Assembly: GCA_031549345.1 (NCBI GenBank)
Contig: JAVBPY010000009.1
Span: forward strand, 1 to 64,000
Reading direction: 5' to 3'
DNA: 64,000 bases
Origin: CASFRF01 sp031549345
Lineage (GTDB): Bacteria > Verrucomicrobiota > Lentisphaeria > Victivallales > Victivallaceae
The notes beneath the pieces are model-generated. The model was not told where the DNA came from and searched no databases. It saw only the letters and a program-made list of their open reading frames with translations. Shown here piece after piece: positions 8,049 to 16,982 of this stretch. Positions within the stretch are counted from its first letter, which is position 1. Each line of letters begins with the position of its first letter. The position numbers were made by a program, and so were the translations under genes.

Positions 8049-11000
8049 CTAGTAGCGCAATTTGTCCCATGCCTCTTCGAGGCGGCCCAAGGGCGCGCGG
8101 ATTGCGGTCGGGACCTCGGGGGCGAAGCGTGCGAGGCGGCATTCCTCCAGGAGCTTCCAAAAAGCGTAAAGCTCCGGCGCATCGGTGAGTTCGCCCACGG
8201 CGGAGAGCGCAAGAGCGAAACGATCGAAGTAAGGCTGGAGATCGGCCCCTTTTTCCGCATCGCGTGACGGCTGGTCGAGCATGCGGGCGGCGCGGAGTTG
8301 AAGACCGCGCAAATAGCGCCGGTAATCGCTCCACACCGCTTCGCGCCGCAGGAAACCGGGGGAGAAAAGGAGCGCAAGGTGGCTGGAGAGCGCCGCCGCA
8401 CCCTCCGGCGCGCGGGCGCGAAGCTTGGGACGGAGCGCGTCGAGCGCAGCGTATTGGGCGTACAGTTCGTTCAGGGTATTCATCCGGGAATCGGCGGCTT
8501 CGCCGAGGTGTTGCCGCGCGTCTTCAAGCGCGTCGGCGAAAACATCGGCGGAGCGTATGCCCCATGTGTCGCCACCCAGAGCATGTTCGATGACGCTGTC
8601 CAGCAAATCGCCTTCGTACCTCTTCCCGCGATCCTCCAGGAACCAGGAAAGGCGCATTTCGTTGGAGAAAACCAACGAGCGGCGGATGAACTTAAGCTGA
8701 TTGGCTTGCATGAGCTTGAAAAGACACAAGACCCCTGCCCTGTGCCGCGCACGCGCCTCCGGAAGCTTCAGAAAAAGCTGGATGCCGATGCTCTCTTGTT
8801 CGTCCGTCAAGGCGGGAAAAGCGGTCCGTCCGGACGATCCCGGCAAAGGCAAACTCTCCGGAAGCGCCTCCCCCGGCGGCCACGCCAGGAGGCCGCTGCG
8901 TGTGAATTTCCCAACGCCGGGAAGGGTGCGGCTGAGTTGCGACCCGAGTGCGGTCTGGTTCGGCATTTCGCGCAGAAGTTCGATCCGCCGTCCTTGGGCA
9001 TTGAGCACGGCGAGCTTAAGGCGCAGATACTCCGGACGGCGGACGGCGTCGAAGTCACGCGGCGGAACGGAAAGCTCAAATTCGTCGCGCAAAAAATCGG
9101 AAAGGGCTTCGGCAAGGGGTTGCCCGGCGAGAATTGCACCGGATTTCCGCATCTCCGCAAAGAGTGCCGCCGCCTCGGAGATCACGCCAATGACACGCCG
9201 GCGCTCCTTGGACAATCCGCGCAGGAGCGTTTCAATCAATTCGTTCAGGAAACCCTCCACCGGGTAATCCAACGCCCAGCGGGGGAGAAGATTCAGCTCC
9301 GACTCCCGGACGCACATCGTGATTCCGTCCTCCTCCGCCCCCGGATCGAAGCGGTATTCCAAGGGGAGAGACAGTCCGTCGAAATCCATAAAATCGGGGT
9401 ACGCATCGGGATCCAGCGCGAAATATTGCTCCTGCATCACATTTTCGCGCGGAGGAAGAAAACTTCCCTTCGATGCCCGGAGACTTTGCAACGAATGAAT
9501 TTCCGAAGGGAGTTTTTCCAGGAAATAACGCGCCGCCGCCTCGGAATCGTAGACGGAGTCGGGACGGCGTATTTTGAGCTCCAGTTTCAGGAGGTCTTCG
9601 CGAAGCTTCCGGAATTTTTCGCTCCAGTGGCCGGGAATGGCCGCTTCGCCCGCCAGGAGGCCTTCACGGATAAAAATTTCCCGCGCCTCCACCGGATGGG
9701 AACGCGCGTAATCGATCTTGCGCCCGGCGTGAATCAAAAGCCCGCCAAACGTAAGACGCTCCCGCGCCCGCACGAAGCCGCTCGCCGGCTCGTAGTGCGC
9801 CTGGTCGAACACCCGCACGCAAAGGTGCGGCGCGACACGTTCAAAATATGCAGGCTTCACCTCCGCCGCCTGCCGCGCGAAGACACGGGTTGTTTCCACC
9901 AGCGCAAAGGCCAGCAGCCATTCGGCGGGCTTCTTGCGGCTGTTCAATCCGGAGCCGGGAAAAAGATGGAATTTCCGGTTCCCGGCGGCAATGTACTGCC
10001 GGTTTTCCGCGTCGTACAACGCCAGGTTGCGCGGGATGCCGGCAAGGAGCGCCTCGTGGAGCGCGTCGTAAGGGACGACATCCCCCGGCGCAACGGGTTC
10101 CGCGCGTTTTTTATGGAGCTGCGCGAAACGTTGGGAAAGGTCGGCGGCGAGGTTGCGCCATTCGCGCACGCGCATATAGTTCAAGAAGTTGTCGCGGCAG
10201 AATTTGCGGAGAAGGCTGTTGGACGTCCCCGCCGCGGCCACAGCGCGCCAGCAGTTCAAAATGGCGAGAAAGTCGGAGGATTCGTCACGCCATTTTCTGT
10301 GCGCGTCATCGGCGGCCTGCCGCTTTTCGGCCGGGCGCTCGCGCGGATCGACGATGGAAAGGTACGAAACAATTACAAGCGCCTCCTGCAAAACACTCCG
10401 TTCCGCGGCGGCGAGGAGAATTTTTCCCATATGCGGATCAACGGGCAACACGGCAAGATTCCAGCCGTCCGTGGTGGGTCGGCCGCTCGGCGTGATCGCC
10501 TGAAGATCGGTCAATGTCCGCATCCCCTCACGGATCAATGCGGAAGAGGGAGGGTCCAATAACGGAAAATGTTCGATGCGCGGGAGCTGAAGCGTCGCCA
10601 TCTGGAGGATGACCCCGGCGAGCGAGGTGCGTTTGATTTCCGGATCGGTGTACGCGGCGCTCCGCGCAAGATCATCCTCGCTGTACAAGTGTGCGCAAAT
10701 ACCGTCGGCGGTACGGCCGCAACGCCCGCGTCGCTGTCGGGCGGCGGCTTGCGAAATCATCTCGATACGCAATTCCTGAATCCCCGTCCGCGCGTTGTAG
10801 CGGCTGATGCGCGCCTGACCGGAGTCGATGCAATAACGGATACGCGGAATGGTGAGCGATGTTTCCGCCACATTTGTGGCCAATACGATCCTCCGCGCGC
10901 GCCCCGGGTGGAATACCCGCTGCTGTTCCGTGGCGGCAAGGCGGGCGTAAAGAGGGAGGACTTCTGTATTCGGCAGTTTCCAGCCTTCCAGGAGTTCTTC

Positions 11001-11753
11001 GCATTCGCGAATTTCCCTCTCGCCGGGGAGGAAAACGAGCATGTCGCCGCGCGGGTCCAGGTCGCTCAGGAAACGGACGGCGCGGCCGACGTGATCGGGC
11101 AAATCTTCATCCGCTTCCGGTGGGAGATAAAGATCTTCAACGGGATACGCGCGCCCCTCCACCTCGATGACGGGAGCGCCGCCGAAGAACGCGGAAAATT
11201 GCTCCATGTCCAATGTGGCCGAGGAAATGGCGACGCGCAGATCCTTCCGCCGCGCCAGAAGCCCCTTCAGGTAGCCGAGGAGAAAGTCGATATTCAAACT
11301 TCGTTCGTGCGCTTCGTCGATGATCAGCGTGTCGTACTGCCGGAGGTCGCGGTCGCGCCGGGTCTCCGCCAGAAGGATTCCGTCGGTCATGAATTTGAGG
11401 AATGTAGCGTCCGCCGTCCGGTCCTCGAAACGGACCTGGCAGCCGACGCCCGCACCGAACTCCACCCCCAGTTCCGACGCCAGGCGCCGCGCCATGGCGT
11501 CCGCCGCGATGCGGCGCGGCTGGGTACAACCGATCCGCCCGCGCCGTCCGCCGCCGAGTTCCAGCGCGATCTTGGGGAGCTGTGTGGTTTTACCCGAACC
11601 GGTCGCTCCGCCCACGATCACGAGGGGATGCTTTTCCCAGAGCGCACGGATGTCCGCGGCCCGCGCGGAGACGGGCAATTCGGCGGGGTATTGAATTTTA
11701 ATCCGTTCGAGCGCCGCCTGACGCGCCGAAACGGGAAGCTTTTCGTTTTCCAT
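8049..11753 (-). CDS. hrpA: ATP-dependent RNA helicase HrpA
   Basis: This 1234-residue DEAH-box helicase is close in length to E. coli HrpA (1300). It has Walker A GGATGSGKTT (about residues 47-56), DEAH in IIDEAHERS (about 144-150), SAT in SSATLD and motif VI QRRGRCGRT. HA2/OB-fold regions follow, and then the long C-terminal DUF3418-type extension typical of HrpA. HrpA unwinds RNA and rescues stalled ribosomes in E. coli. The start at 11753 is preceded by GGAG at 6 nt; a longer reading frame lacks a ribosome site. The gene ends 11 nt from the convergent sensor kinase stop and is divergent from the nitroreductase operon. Confidence 0.95.
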   Translation of the reverse strand: MENEKLPVSARQAALERIKIQYPAELPVSARAADIRALWEKHPLVIVGGATGSGKTTQLPKIALELGGGRRGRIGCTQPRRIAADAMARRLASELGVEFGAGVGCQVRFEDRTADATFLKFMTDGILLAETRRDRDLRQYDTLIIDEAHERSLNIDFLLGYLKGLLARRKDLRVAISSATLDMEQFSAFFGGAPVIEVEGRAYPVEDLYLPPEADEDLPDHVGRAVRFLSDLDPRGDMLVFLPGEREIRECEELLEGWKLPNTEVLPLYARLAATEQQRVFHPGRARRIVLATNVAETSLTIPRIRYCIDSGQARISRYNARTGIQELRIEMISQAAARQRRGRCGRTADGICAHLYSEDDLARSAAYTDPEIKRTSLAGVILQMATLQLPRIEHFPLLDPPSSALIREGMRTLTDLQAITPSGRPTTDGWNLAVLPVDPHMGKILLAAAERSVLQEALVIVSYLSIVDPRERPAEKRQAADDAHRKWRDESSDFLAILNCWRAVAAAGTSNSLLRKFCRDNFLNYMRVREWRNLAADLSQRFAQLHKKRAEPVAPGDVVPYDALHEALLAGIPRNLALYDAENRQYIAAGNRKFHLFPGSGLNSRKKPAEWLLAFALVETTRVFARQAAEVKPAYFERVAPHLCVRVFDQAHYEPASGFVRARERLTFGGLLIHAGRKIDYARSHPVEAREIFIREGLLAGEAAIPGHWSEKFRKLREDLLKLELKIRRPDSVYDSEAAARYFLEKLPSEIHSLQSLRASKGSFLPPRENVMQEQYFALDPDAYPDFMDFDGLSLPLEYRFDPGAEEDGITMCVRESELNLLPRWALDYPVEGFLNELIETLLRGLSKERRRVIGVISEAAALFAEMRKSGAILAGQPLAEALSDFLRDEFELSVPPRDFDAVRRPEYLRLKLAVLNAQGRRIELLREMPNQTALGSQLSRTLPGVGKFTRSGLLAWPPGEALPESLPLPGSSGRTAFPALTDEQESIGIQLFLKLPEARARHRAGVLCLFKLMQANQLKFIRRSLVFSNEMRLSWFLEDRGKRYEGDLLDSVIEHALGGDTWGIRSADVFADALEDARQHLGEAADSRMNTLNELYAQYAALDALRPKLRARAPEGAAALSSHLALLFSPGFLRREAVWSDYRRYLRGLQLRAARMLDQPSRDAEKGADLQPYFDRFALALSAVGELTDAPELYAFWKLLEECRLARFAPEVPTAIRAPLGRLEEAWDKLRY

Positions 11754-11766
11754 AATGTACTCCGGG

Positions 11767-11795
11767 AATATACCACCGCGAAGCGTTTTCCGCAA
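11767..11795 (-). promoter_or_regulatory. hrpA promoter (near-leaderless)
   Basis: The minus strand shows TTGCGG, 17 bp, TATATT. The -10 ends only 13 nt before the hrpA ATG, so the transcript would have a leader of roughly 6-9 nt and the upstream GGAG might not be fully transcribed. Confidence 0.5.
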
Positions 11796-11804
11796 CCAAA
11801 TGGA

Positions 11805-11832
11805 TTGACATTCTTTGGGCGTGTGCTATATT
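11805..11832 (+). promoter_or_regulatory. Strong promoter for the nitroreductase-ThuA-Gfo/Idh operon
   Basis: A perfect TTGACA, 16 bp and TATATT, with an extended -10 TGC just before it. It is back-to-back with the hrpA promoter. Confidence 0.7.
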
Positions 11833-11866
11833 TGAACAGATTTATCCGAATGAAGGGATGTTTTTC

Positions 11867-12397
11867 ATGCAAAATCCGATTCTTGAAGCCATTCGCGAAC
11901 GCCGCAGCGTCCGTCATTTCATCCCCGGCGTTCCCGCCACAAAGGATGAACTCATCACCCTGGTAAAAGCGGGCATGGCCGCCCCCACGGCCTGCAACCG
12001 CCGCCCCTGGGCGTTCATCGCCATCGACGATCCGCTTATGGTCCAGGGCATTGCCGCCATCCATTCCCACGCTTCGTTCTTGCGCGACGCGGGGAGCGCA
12101 ATCGTCGTCTGCGGCGATCTTTCGCGCGCCATGGAATCCGTGCCCGGGTACTGGATTCAGGATTGCGCGGCGGCCACGGAAAACATCCTGCTGGCGGTAG
12201 AGTCGCTCGGTTTGGGCGCCACGTGGTGCGGCATCCACCCGAATCCGGAGGTGGAGCCCGTGATGCGGAAGCTCCTGGGGGTTCCGGAAAATATTATTCC
12301 TTTTGGCCTGATTGTGGTCGGCCACCCCGCCGGACACGAGCGTGCGCAGGACAAATTCGATCCGAAACGCCTGCATTGGCAGCGTTGGAACCAGTAA
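11867..12397 (+). CDS. Nitroreductase-family flavoprotein
   Basis: This 176-residue protein opens with the family motif IRERRSVRHF, which contacts FMN phosphate. It continues with the GxxAPTACNRRPW-type segment (AAPTACNRRPWAF) and ends with the VxGHPA-type motif (IVVGHPAG). Nitroreductase-family FMN enzymes reduce nitro compounds, quinones or other acceptors with NAD(P)H; the natural substrate here is unknown. The start at 11867 was preferred to an ATG 9 nt earlier because GAAGGG is then correctly spaced. It is the first gene of a three-gene operon, 16 nt before the ThuA-like gene. Confidence 0.9.
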   Translation: MQNPILEAIRERRSVRHFIPGVPATKDELITLVKAGMAAPTACNRRPWAFIAIDDPLMVQGIAAIHSHASFLRDAGSAIVVCGDLSRAMESVPGYWIQDCAAATENILLAVESLGLGATWCGIHPNPEVEPVMRKLLGVPENIIPFGLIVVGHPAGHERAQDKFDPKRLHWQRWNQ

Positions 12398-12413
12398 TTC
12401 TCTAAGGAACATC

Positions 12414-13172
12414 ATGAAAAAGACAATCAACGTTACCGTATGGAACGAATTCCGACACGAGAAAAAGGAAGGGGCGCACGGCGACCTCATCCGCTCTTTC
12501 TACCCGAACGGAATTCACCGGGTCATCGCCGATGGCTTGGCCTCGCCGGAGCTGAACATCCGCTGCGCCACGTTGGACGAGCCGGAGCACGGGCTGCCGG
12601 ATGAAGTGCTGAACACGACCGATGTGTTGATCTGGTGGGGGCACATGGCCCACGGCGATGTGAGCGACGCGCTCGTGGACAAAGTCCAGAAACGCATCCT
12701 GAACGGCATGGGCCTTGTGGTTCTTCACTCGGGGCATTTCTCCAAAATTTTCCGCCGGATGATGGGGACGACGTGCTCGCTCCAATGGCGCGAAGTCGGG
12801 GAAAAGGAGCGGTTGTGGGTGGTGGAACCAAGCCACCCGGTCGCCAAGGGGCTTCCGGAGAGCTTCACGCTCCCCAATGTGGAGATGTACGGAGAGCGTT
12901 TCGACGTTCCGCAAGACGGGAAAGTGGTGTTCCTCTCGTGGTACGAGGGGGGAAATGTCTTCCGTTCCGGCCTCGCCTACGAGCGCGGGCACGGGAAGAT
13001 CTTTTATTTCAGCCCCGGTCACGAAACGTACCCGATTTTCCACGATGCGAACATCCAGAAAGTGATCGCAAACGCGGTCCGCTGGGCCGCCCCGGAGGCG
13101 TACTACACCATCACCTGCCCGAAGTCCGAGGCGCTGGAAGAAATCAGAACCCCCGATCCCAACAAACATTGA
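12414..13172 (+). CDS. ThuA-like domain protein
   Basis: This 252-residue cytoplasmic protein is of the ThuA (trehalose utilisation, class I glutamine amidotransferase-like fold) family. It shows VTVWNEFRHEK at the N-terminus, DVLIWWGHMAHGDV, then LHSGHFSKIF and the C-terminal YFSPGHETYPIFHD. ThuA-like proteins commonly act with Gfo/Idh oxidoreductases in 3-keto-sugar metabolism, and such a gene follows 12 nt downstream. AAGGAA precedes the ATG. The sugar substrate is not visible from sequence. Confidence 0.88.
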   Translation: MKKTINVTVWNEFRHEKKEGAHGDLIRSFYPNGIHRVIADGLASPELNIRCATLDEPEHGLPDEVLNTTDVLIWWGHMAHGDVSDALVDKVQKRILNGMGLVVLHSGHFSKIFRRMMGTTCSLQWREVGEKERLWVVEPSHPVAKGLPESFTLPNVEMYGERFDVPQDGKVVFLSWYEGGNVFRSGLAYERGHGKIFYFSPGHETYPIFHDANIQKVIANAVRWAAPEAYYTITCPKSEALEEIRTPDPNKH

Positions 13173-13184
13173 GGAATGTCCACT

Positions 13185-14225
13185 ATGAAAAAATATAGAA
13201 TCGGTGTCATCGGCCTCGGCATGGGGCGCTCACACCTCAACGGCTACAAAGAACACCCGCAGGCAGAGCTGGCCGCCATCGCCGACACCGATCCGGAACG
13301 CCTCGCCAAAGTCAAGGCGGAGTTCGGCATCCCTGCCGCCTATGCCGACGCGCACGAGATGCTGAAAAAAGAGAATCTGGACATTGTTTCCGTGGTGCTC
13401 CCGAACAAATTCCACAAGGAATACACCCTCGCCGCGCTGGCCAAGGGCGCGCACGTTTTGTGCGAAAAACCCGTCGCCATGAACGCGAAAGAGGCGGAGG
13501 ATATGATTGCGGCGGCCAAGAAAGCCGACCGCCGTTTGATGATTAACTTCAGCTACCGTTTCAATCCGCAGAGCTTCGCCATGAAAAAGCTGGTGGAATC
13601 CGGCGAGCTCGGGCACATCTATTTTGCCCGTTCCATCTGGCTGCGCCGCCGGGGCATGCCCGGATTCGGCGGATGGTTCGGCCAGAAAGCGCTGGCGGGC
13701 GGCGGCCCCCTGATCGACCTCGGGGTACACCGTTTGGACCTCGCCCTCTGGCTGATGGGTTACCCGGAGCCGGAGTGGGTGATGGGAACGGCCTGTTCGC
13801 CGATCGCGGCCCCCCTCGCCGCGGCGCAGGGAAAAGCGTTCGATGTGGAAGATTTCGCGGCGGCGATGATCAAGTTCAAAAACGGGACCATGCTGGAATT
13901 GGAAGCCTCGTGGGCGGCGAACATCAAGGAAAACGAGCTGATGGAAACCCGTCTGCTCGGGACCCAAGCGGGGCTGCATCATTACAACTTGAACGGCACG
14001 TACGAGTTCGATGCGGAAATGTACCTGGAAAAGGCGGGCTGCCAGTTCGATATGAAGCTCCACGCGCCGGTTCCGAAGTGCAAAAACGCGCAGTACTCCT
14101 TCGTGGATGCAATCGTAGGCGATCTCCCGACGCCCGCCCCCGCCGAAGAAGGACTCCTGGTGATGAAGCTGCTTGACGCGATCTATCTCTCCGCCGCCAA
14201 AGGCGAACCGATCAAGATTCAATAA
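13185..14225 (+). CDS. Gfo/Idh/MocA-family NAD(P)-dependent oxidoreductase
   Basis: This 346-residue protein has an N-terminal Rossmann fold (IGVIGLGMGRSH), the family motif CEKPVAMN at about residue 95, and a C-terminal substrate domain beginning near INFSYRFNPQ. The DLGVHRLDLALWLMG motif carries the catalytic His/Asp region. Such enzymes oxidise or reduce sugar or inositol ring hydroxyls. The upstream ThuA-like protein suggests a 3-keto-glycoside route. The start at 13185 gives GAGGA a 9-nt spacing; the ATG at 13176 would be too close to it. Confidence 0.92.
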   Translation: MKKYRIGVIGLGMGRSHLNGYKEHPQAELAAIADTDPERLAKVKAEFGIPAAYADAHEMLKKENLDIVSVVLPNKFHKEYTLAALAKGAHVLCEKPVAMNAKEAEDMIAAAKKADRRLMINFSYRFNPQSFAMKKLVESGELGHIYFARSIWLRRRGMPGFGGWFGQKALAGGGPLIDLGVHRLDLALWLMGYPEPEWVMGTACSPIAAPLAAAQGKAFDVEDFAAAMIKFKNGTMLELEASWAANIKENELMETRLLGTQAGLHHYNLNGTYEFDAEMYLEKAGCQFDMKLHAPVPKCKNAQYSFVDAIVGDLPTPAPAEEGLLVMKLLDAIYLSAAKGEPIKIQ

Positions 14226-14235
14226 GAAATACACC

Positions 14236-14267
14236 GGCGAGGGGCTGTTGCAAAACATCCCCCCGCC
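14236..14267 (+). terminator. GC hairpin after the Gfo/Idh gene (possible terminator)
   Basis: GGCGAGGGG pairs with CCCCCCGCC with one mismatch around a 14-nt loop. No T tract follows, so intrinsic termination is doubtful. Confidence 0.3.
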
Positions 14268-14294
14268 GATCCTCAACCTCAACACGTGGACGCA

Positions 14295-14768
14295 ATGTCG
14301 ACAAAGGACTATGAAATCCGTCCTCTGACGGCGGACCGCGCGGAACAATGGTTGCCGTTGCGCTTGGCGCTGTGGCCGCATTATACCGCCGAAGAGTTGT
14401 TGGCACAAATCCGCGCCCTCGGTTCGGAGTACGTCGCTTTTGCGGCATTCGCCGGCGAGGTCGCGATCGGCCTTGTGGAAGTGGCGCTACGCCCGGAATC
14501 TCCGGGCTGTACGACCAGTCCGGTCGGCTTTCTTGAAGGCTGGTATGTGCTCCCGGAGCACCGGCGGCGCGGCGTCGGCCGCCGACTGGCGGAGCAGGCC
14601 GAAACCTGGGCCCGTACGCAAGGTTGCACGGAAATGGGCTCCGATACGAATGCCAACTATCCTTTGAGTCCGGCCGCCCATGCGGCGTTGGGCTACCAAC
14701 CGGCGTCAGAGCCGTGGTATTTTCAGAAATCATTGGTCGAAAGCGAAATAAAAAAGGGGGGGCCATGA
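14295..14768 (+). CDS. GNAT acetyltransferase resembling aminoglycoside 6'-N-acetyltransferase AAC(6')-I
   Basis: This 157-residue protein shows an AAC(6')-type pattern. It has WLPLRLALWP near the N-terminus, GFLEGWYVLPEHRRRGVGR (the acetyl-CoA pyrophosphate loop RRRGVGR), then AETWARTQGCTEMGSDT and AAHAALGY. Chromosomal AAC(6')-I enzymes have the same order and a length near 150. The natural role could be resistance or acetylation of another amine. A GTG at 14286 is an alternative start; neither has a clear ribosome site. The TGA overlaps the next gene's ATG, so the two are coupled. Confidence 0.8.
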   Translation: MSTKDYEIRPLTADRAEQWLPLRLALWPHYTAEELLAQIRALGSEYVAFAAFAGEVAIGLVEVALRPESPGCTTSPVGFLEGWYVLPEHRRRGVGRRLAEQAETWARTQGCTEMGSDTNANYPLSPAAHAALGYQPASEPWYFQKSLVESEIKKGGP

Positions 14769-15700
14769 CAATACTTCAATATGTTCTTATCTTCTTCTTG
14801 TTTCTCGCGGCCGGTTTTTCTCTCTCCGCCAAAGAGGATGCGTACAAGGATTTTTTGCGCCGCGACCCGGAATACAAGGCGAAGGAAGCCGTGCTTCAGA
14901 CGCTCCGGAAAAAGCTAGAAGAAACCGGGAAAGCGATTTCTCCCGACTATTTCGTGCCAACCCCGGAAAATGCAAGAGATCCCAAAAATCAGAAGAAGAT
15001 AATGGCGCTGCGCACGCAACTAGTGCGCTCCGCCGCCTACAACCGCATCGAACTTGAGTGTGGATTTGCGGACATGGAGTGCGCCCCCATCGAAAACCGC
15101 CTCTGCGCCGCTGCGTCCGACCCGGCGGAACTCGCGATCCTGAAAAAACATTTTCTGAAACAAAACTTCAGACCGACCAACCTTGCGAGCGCCCCAAAAA
15201 AGGACACCCCCGGCTCGCCCGAATTCCAGCACGCGATGTACGTGGTCGATCAAGTCGCCAAAGAAGGGGCATTGAAACAAAAATGGCCATCCATCCATGC
15301 CGCTGTAATGCTGTTGGCGAATGTGCGCGACGCGGCTTTTGACGATGAATCCTGGCGCAAGGCGCACTATGCGCTCCGCCAAGCGATTCACGAATACGCC
15401 CAATCCGAGATGAGAATAAATCGGACCAATTTCGATTTGTATAACCGAATGCAAATCGCCTGGGCTGATATGGAGGACGCCAAGACCCCGGAGGCCAAGA
15501 AGAAATACGACGCCCTCTTCGCGGAGATGCAGGAGAAAAAGAAGGTGGATCCCGCGTTTAAGAAGTCCTCCGACGCCTTTTCACTGGCCGCGGAGGCGGA
15601 AAGAAAGCTCCTGATGGATTTCGCCGAGCGTAGCGATGCCCCCGCCGCCGTCGAATATCGCCGCTACCAATCCGCTTTGAAAGAGGCCTCCGGGAAATAA
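14765..15700 (+). CDS. Exported alpha-helical protein of unknown function
   Basis: This 311-residue protein has a good signal peptide (hydrophobic about 4-18, then SLSAK). The rest is charged, Ala/Lys/Glu-rich and predicted largely helical (for example KEAVLQTLRKKLEETGKAI and AEMQEKKK). Two cysteines (ELECGFADMEC) lie 6 apart near residue 105, with a third soon after. I recognise no family. It overlaps the AAC(6')-like gene by 4 nt (ATGA) and has a run of G just upstream as ribosome site. Confidence 0.7.
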   Translation: MTILQYVLIFFLFLAAGFSLSAKEDAYKDFLRRDPEYKAKEAVLQTLRKKLEETGKAISPDYFVPTPENARDPKNQKKIMALRTQLVRSAAYNRIELECGFADMECAPIENRLCAAASDPAELAILKKHFLKQNFRPTNLASAPKKDTPGSPEFQHAMYVVDQVAKEGALKQKWPSIHAAVMLLANVRDAAFDDESWRKAHYALRQAIHEYAQSEMRINRTNFDLYNRMQIAWADMEDAKTPEAKKKYDALFAEMQEKKKVDPAFKKSSDAFSLAAEAERKLLMDFAERSDAPAAVEYRRYQSALKEASGK

Positions 15701-15738
15701 TTTTCCTTTATGATCAAGAAAAGGAACCGGCATTATGA

Positions 15739-15825
15739 AAGCGATCGCTGCTTCGCGCCTTCATCCGCGGCTCCAACTTGCCGGAGGCGGAGGAATTCCG
15801 AGCAATTCAAGACAATGACTGGTAA
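15739..15825 (+). pseudogene. Possible short coding remnant
   Basis: Between the unknown exported protein and the GH172 gene, 28 codons read KRSLLRAFIRGSNLPEAEE and onward to DNDW and a stop, a composition that looks protein-like. An upstream TGA closes the frame at 15736-15738 and no start or ribosome site is present. It may be the C-terminal relic of a lost gene, or chance. The rest of the 15701-15877 gap holds only the hairpin listed separately. Confidence 0.2.
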
Positions 15826-15830
15826 TTAAA

Positions 15831-15862
15831 AGAGGGGGAAACCGCCATAGCGGTTCCCCCCC
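15831..15862 (-). terminator. Terminator of the araD-GH172 operon
   Basis: A 12-bp stem with one mismatch (GGGGGAAACCGC, loop CATA, GCGGTTCCCCCC) is followed on the minus strand by TCTTTTAATTA. It lies 16 nt past the GH172 stop. Confidence 0.65.
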
Positions 15863-15877
15863 TGATACTCTTCCGTA

Positions 15878-16966
15878 TTAAATGATTTCCAAATAATCCT
15901 TGCTTGGAAGCGGCGGGAATTTTTGCGTGGGGAGGGTTTGGTACCAGAAGGCGACGGAACTTATGTCGTCCTGCAAAGGCAAATAACGGCCTTCGGAGCG
16001 CCAGCCGAGCGCCTGAATCGTTACGCGGAGCTTCTTTTGGAAGCGGATGGGGTCCACCGTGTGCCACCGGTACATGCCGAAACGCATTTGGGATTTGTAC
16101 ACGCCGTCCGGGCGGCGGATCTGGGGAACGCCGCAGTAGGGGGTGCAATATTCCTGGTATTGGCGGGTGGACTGGTTTTCAAAATTGTACGCACCGCAGA
16201 AGTAATCTTCCGTTCCCGTGCCGCAGACGGTGGGAAACTCATTGTCCTCGTCCATGAAAAATTTGATCTCGCCTTCGCCCCACCAGCCGTTGTTGTTAAG
16301 CCCCCAGGCCATATAGGTCCCCACGTAGTGCCCTTGCCCAGAAACACCGTCCAGAATGGTGTACACCTCTTTATAGGGCAGCGGATTGACACGGTTGAAC
16401 CGGGCGTGAAAATAGGCGCATTCCGCGGGAACGTCGGTCAATGTGTAATTGATCTGGTAATAGATAATAACCGGGTCGGCGGCGATGTTTTCCAGGGTAA
16501 TGCGGCAGTTTTTGCGAAAGGGCATTTCCCAGTAGCAATTGAAGGCGCTGCCGGGGTTGAGGCAGACCATCTGGCTGGAGAGCTGAAAAAAGTCGCCGGG
16601 CCACGCGCGGCAGAAAAAGTCGCCGAAAGGGACCTCCACCGAGGGATGCTCCTGACCGTCGTAGTAAATGCGGAGAATGTAAAAACGATAGTTTACATTT
16701 CCCCCCAGCGTCATCCACATCTGCTGGATGGCGCCCATGCCGGAGATATCGGCCAAGGTCAGCGTTTCACCCGCCGGAATCTCGATGGAAGGAGAAATTT
16801 TCCAGCCGACGCCGAGGTCGCGGGCGCAGCGGGCGCCGGTTCCCACAGTGGCGCGCCCGCCGCCGCCGACGGAGCCATCCTTGTTTTCCGGACTGATCGA
16901 ACGCGTTTGCGCGTCGGAGAGGAGTGAAAGATTACCCGGATGCATTCCTAAACCGTTGAACGCCAT
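15878..16966 (-). CDS. GH172 (DUF2961) glycoside hydrolase-like protein
   Basis: This 362-residue protein has the DUF2961/GH172 core: GWKISPSIEIPAGET, IQQMWMT, then EVPFGDFFC. The conserved acidic motifs GEGEIKFFMDEDNEFPT and GTGTEDYFCGAY carry the family's likely catalytic glutamates. Known GH172 members act on difructose dianhydride, alpha-D-fructofuranosides and D-arabinan. No signal peptide is visible, so a cytoplasmic role on imported oligosaccharides is likely. GAGGG precedes the ATG at 16966. It is last in an operon behind araD and a small exported protein, with gaps of 13-16 nt, suggesting pentose-type sugar use. Confidence 0.88.
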   Translation of the reverse strand: MAFNGLGMHPGNLSLLSDAQTRSISPENKDGSVGGGGRATVGTGARCARDLGVGWKISPSIEIPAGETLTLADISGMGAIQQMWMTLGGNVNYRFYILRIYYDGQEHPSVEVPFGDFFCRAWPGDFFQLSSQMVCLNPGSAFNCYWEMPFRKNCRITLENIAADPVIIYYQINYTLTDVPAECAYFHARFNRVNPLPYKEVYTILDGVSGQGHYVGTYMAWGLNNNGWWGEGEIKFFMDEDNEFPTVCGTGTEDYFCGAYNFENQSTRQYQEYCTPYCGVPQIRRPDGVYKSQMRFGMYRWHTVDPIRFQKKLRVTIQALGWRSEGRYLPLQDDISSVAFWYQTLPTQKFPPLPSKDYLEII

Positions 16967-16982
16967 AGTTTTTCCCTCTATT

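Noticed and set aside
8298..10562. A 754-codon plus-strand frame over hrpA
   Set aside because: It is antisense to intact HrpA motifs and is an effect of GC-rich codon use; no domains are recognisable.
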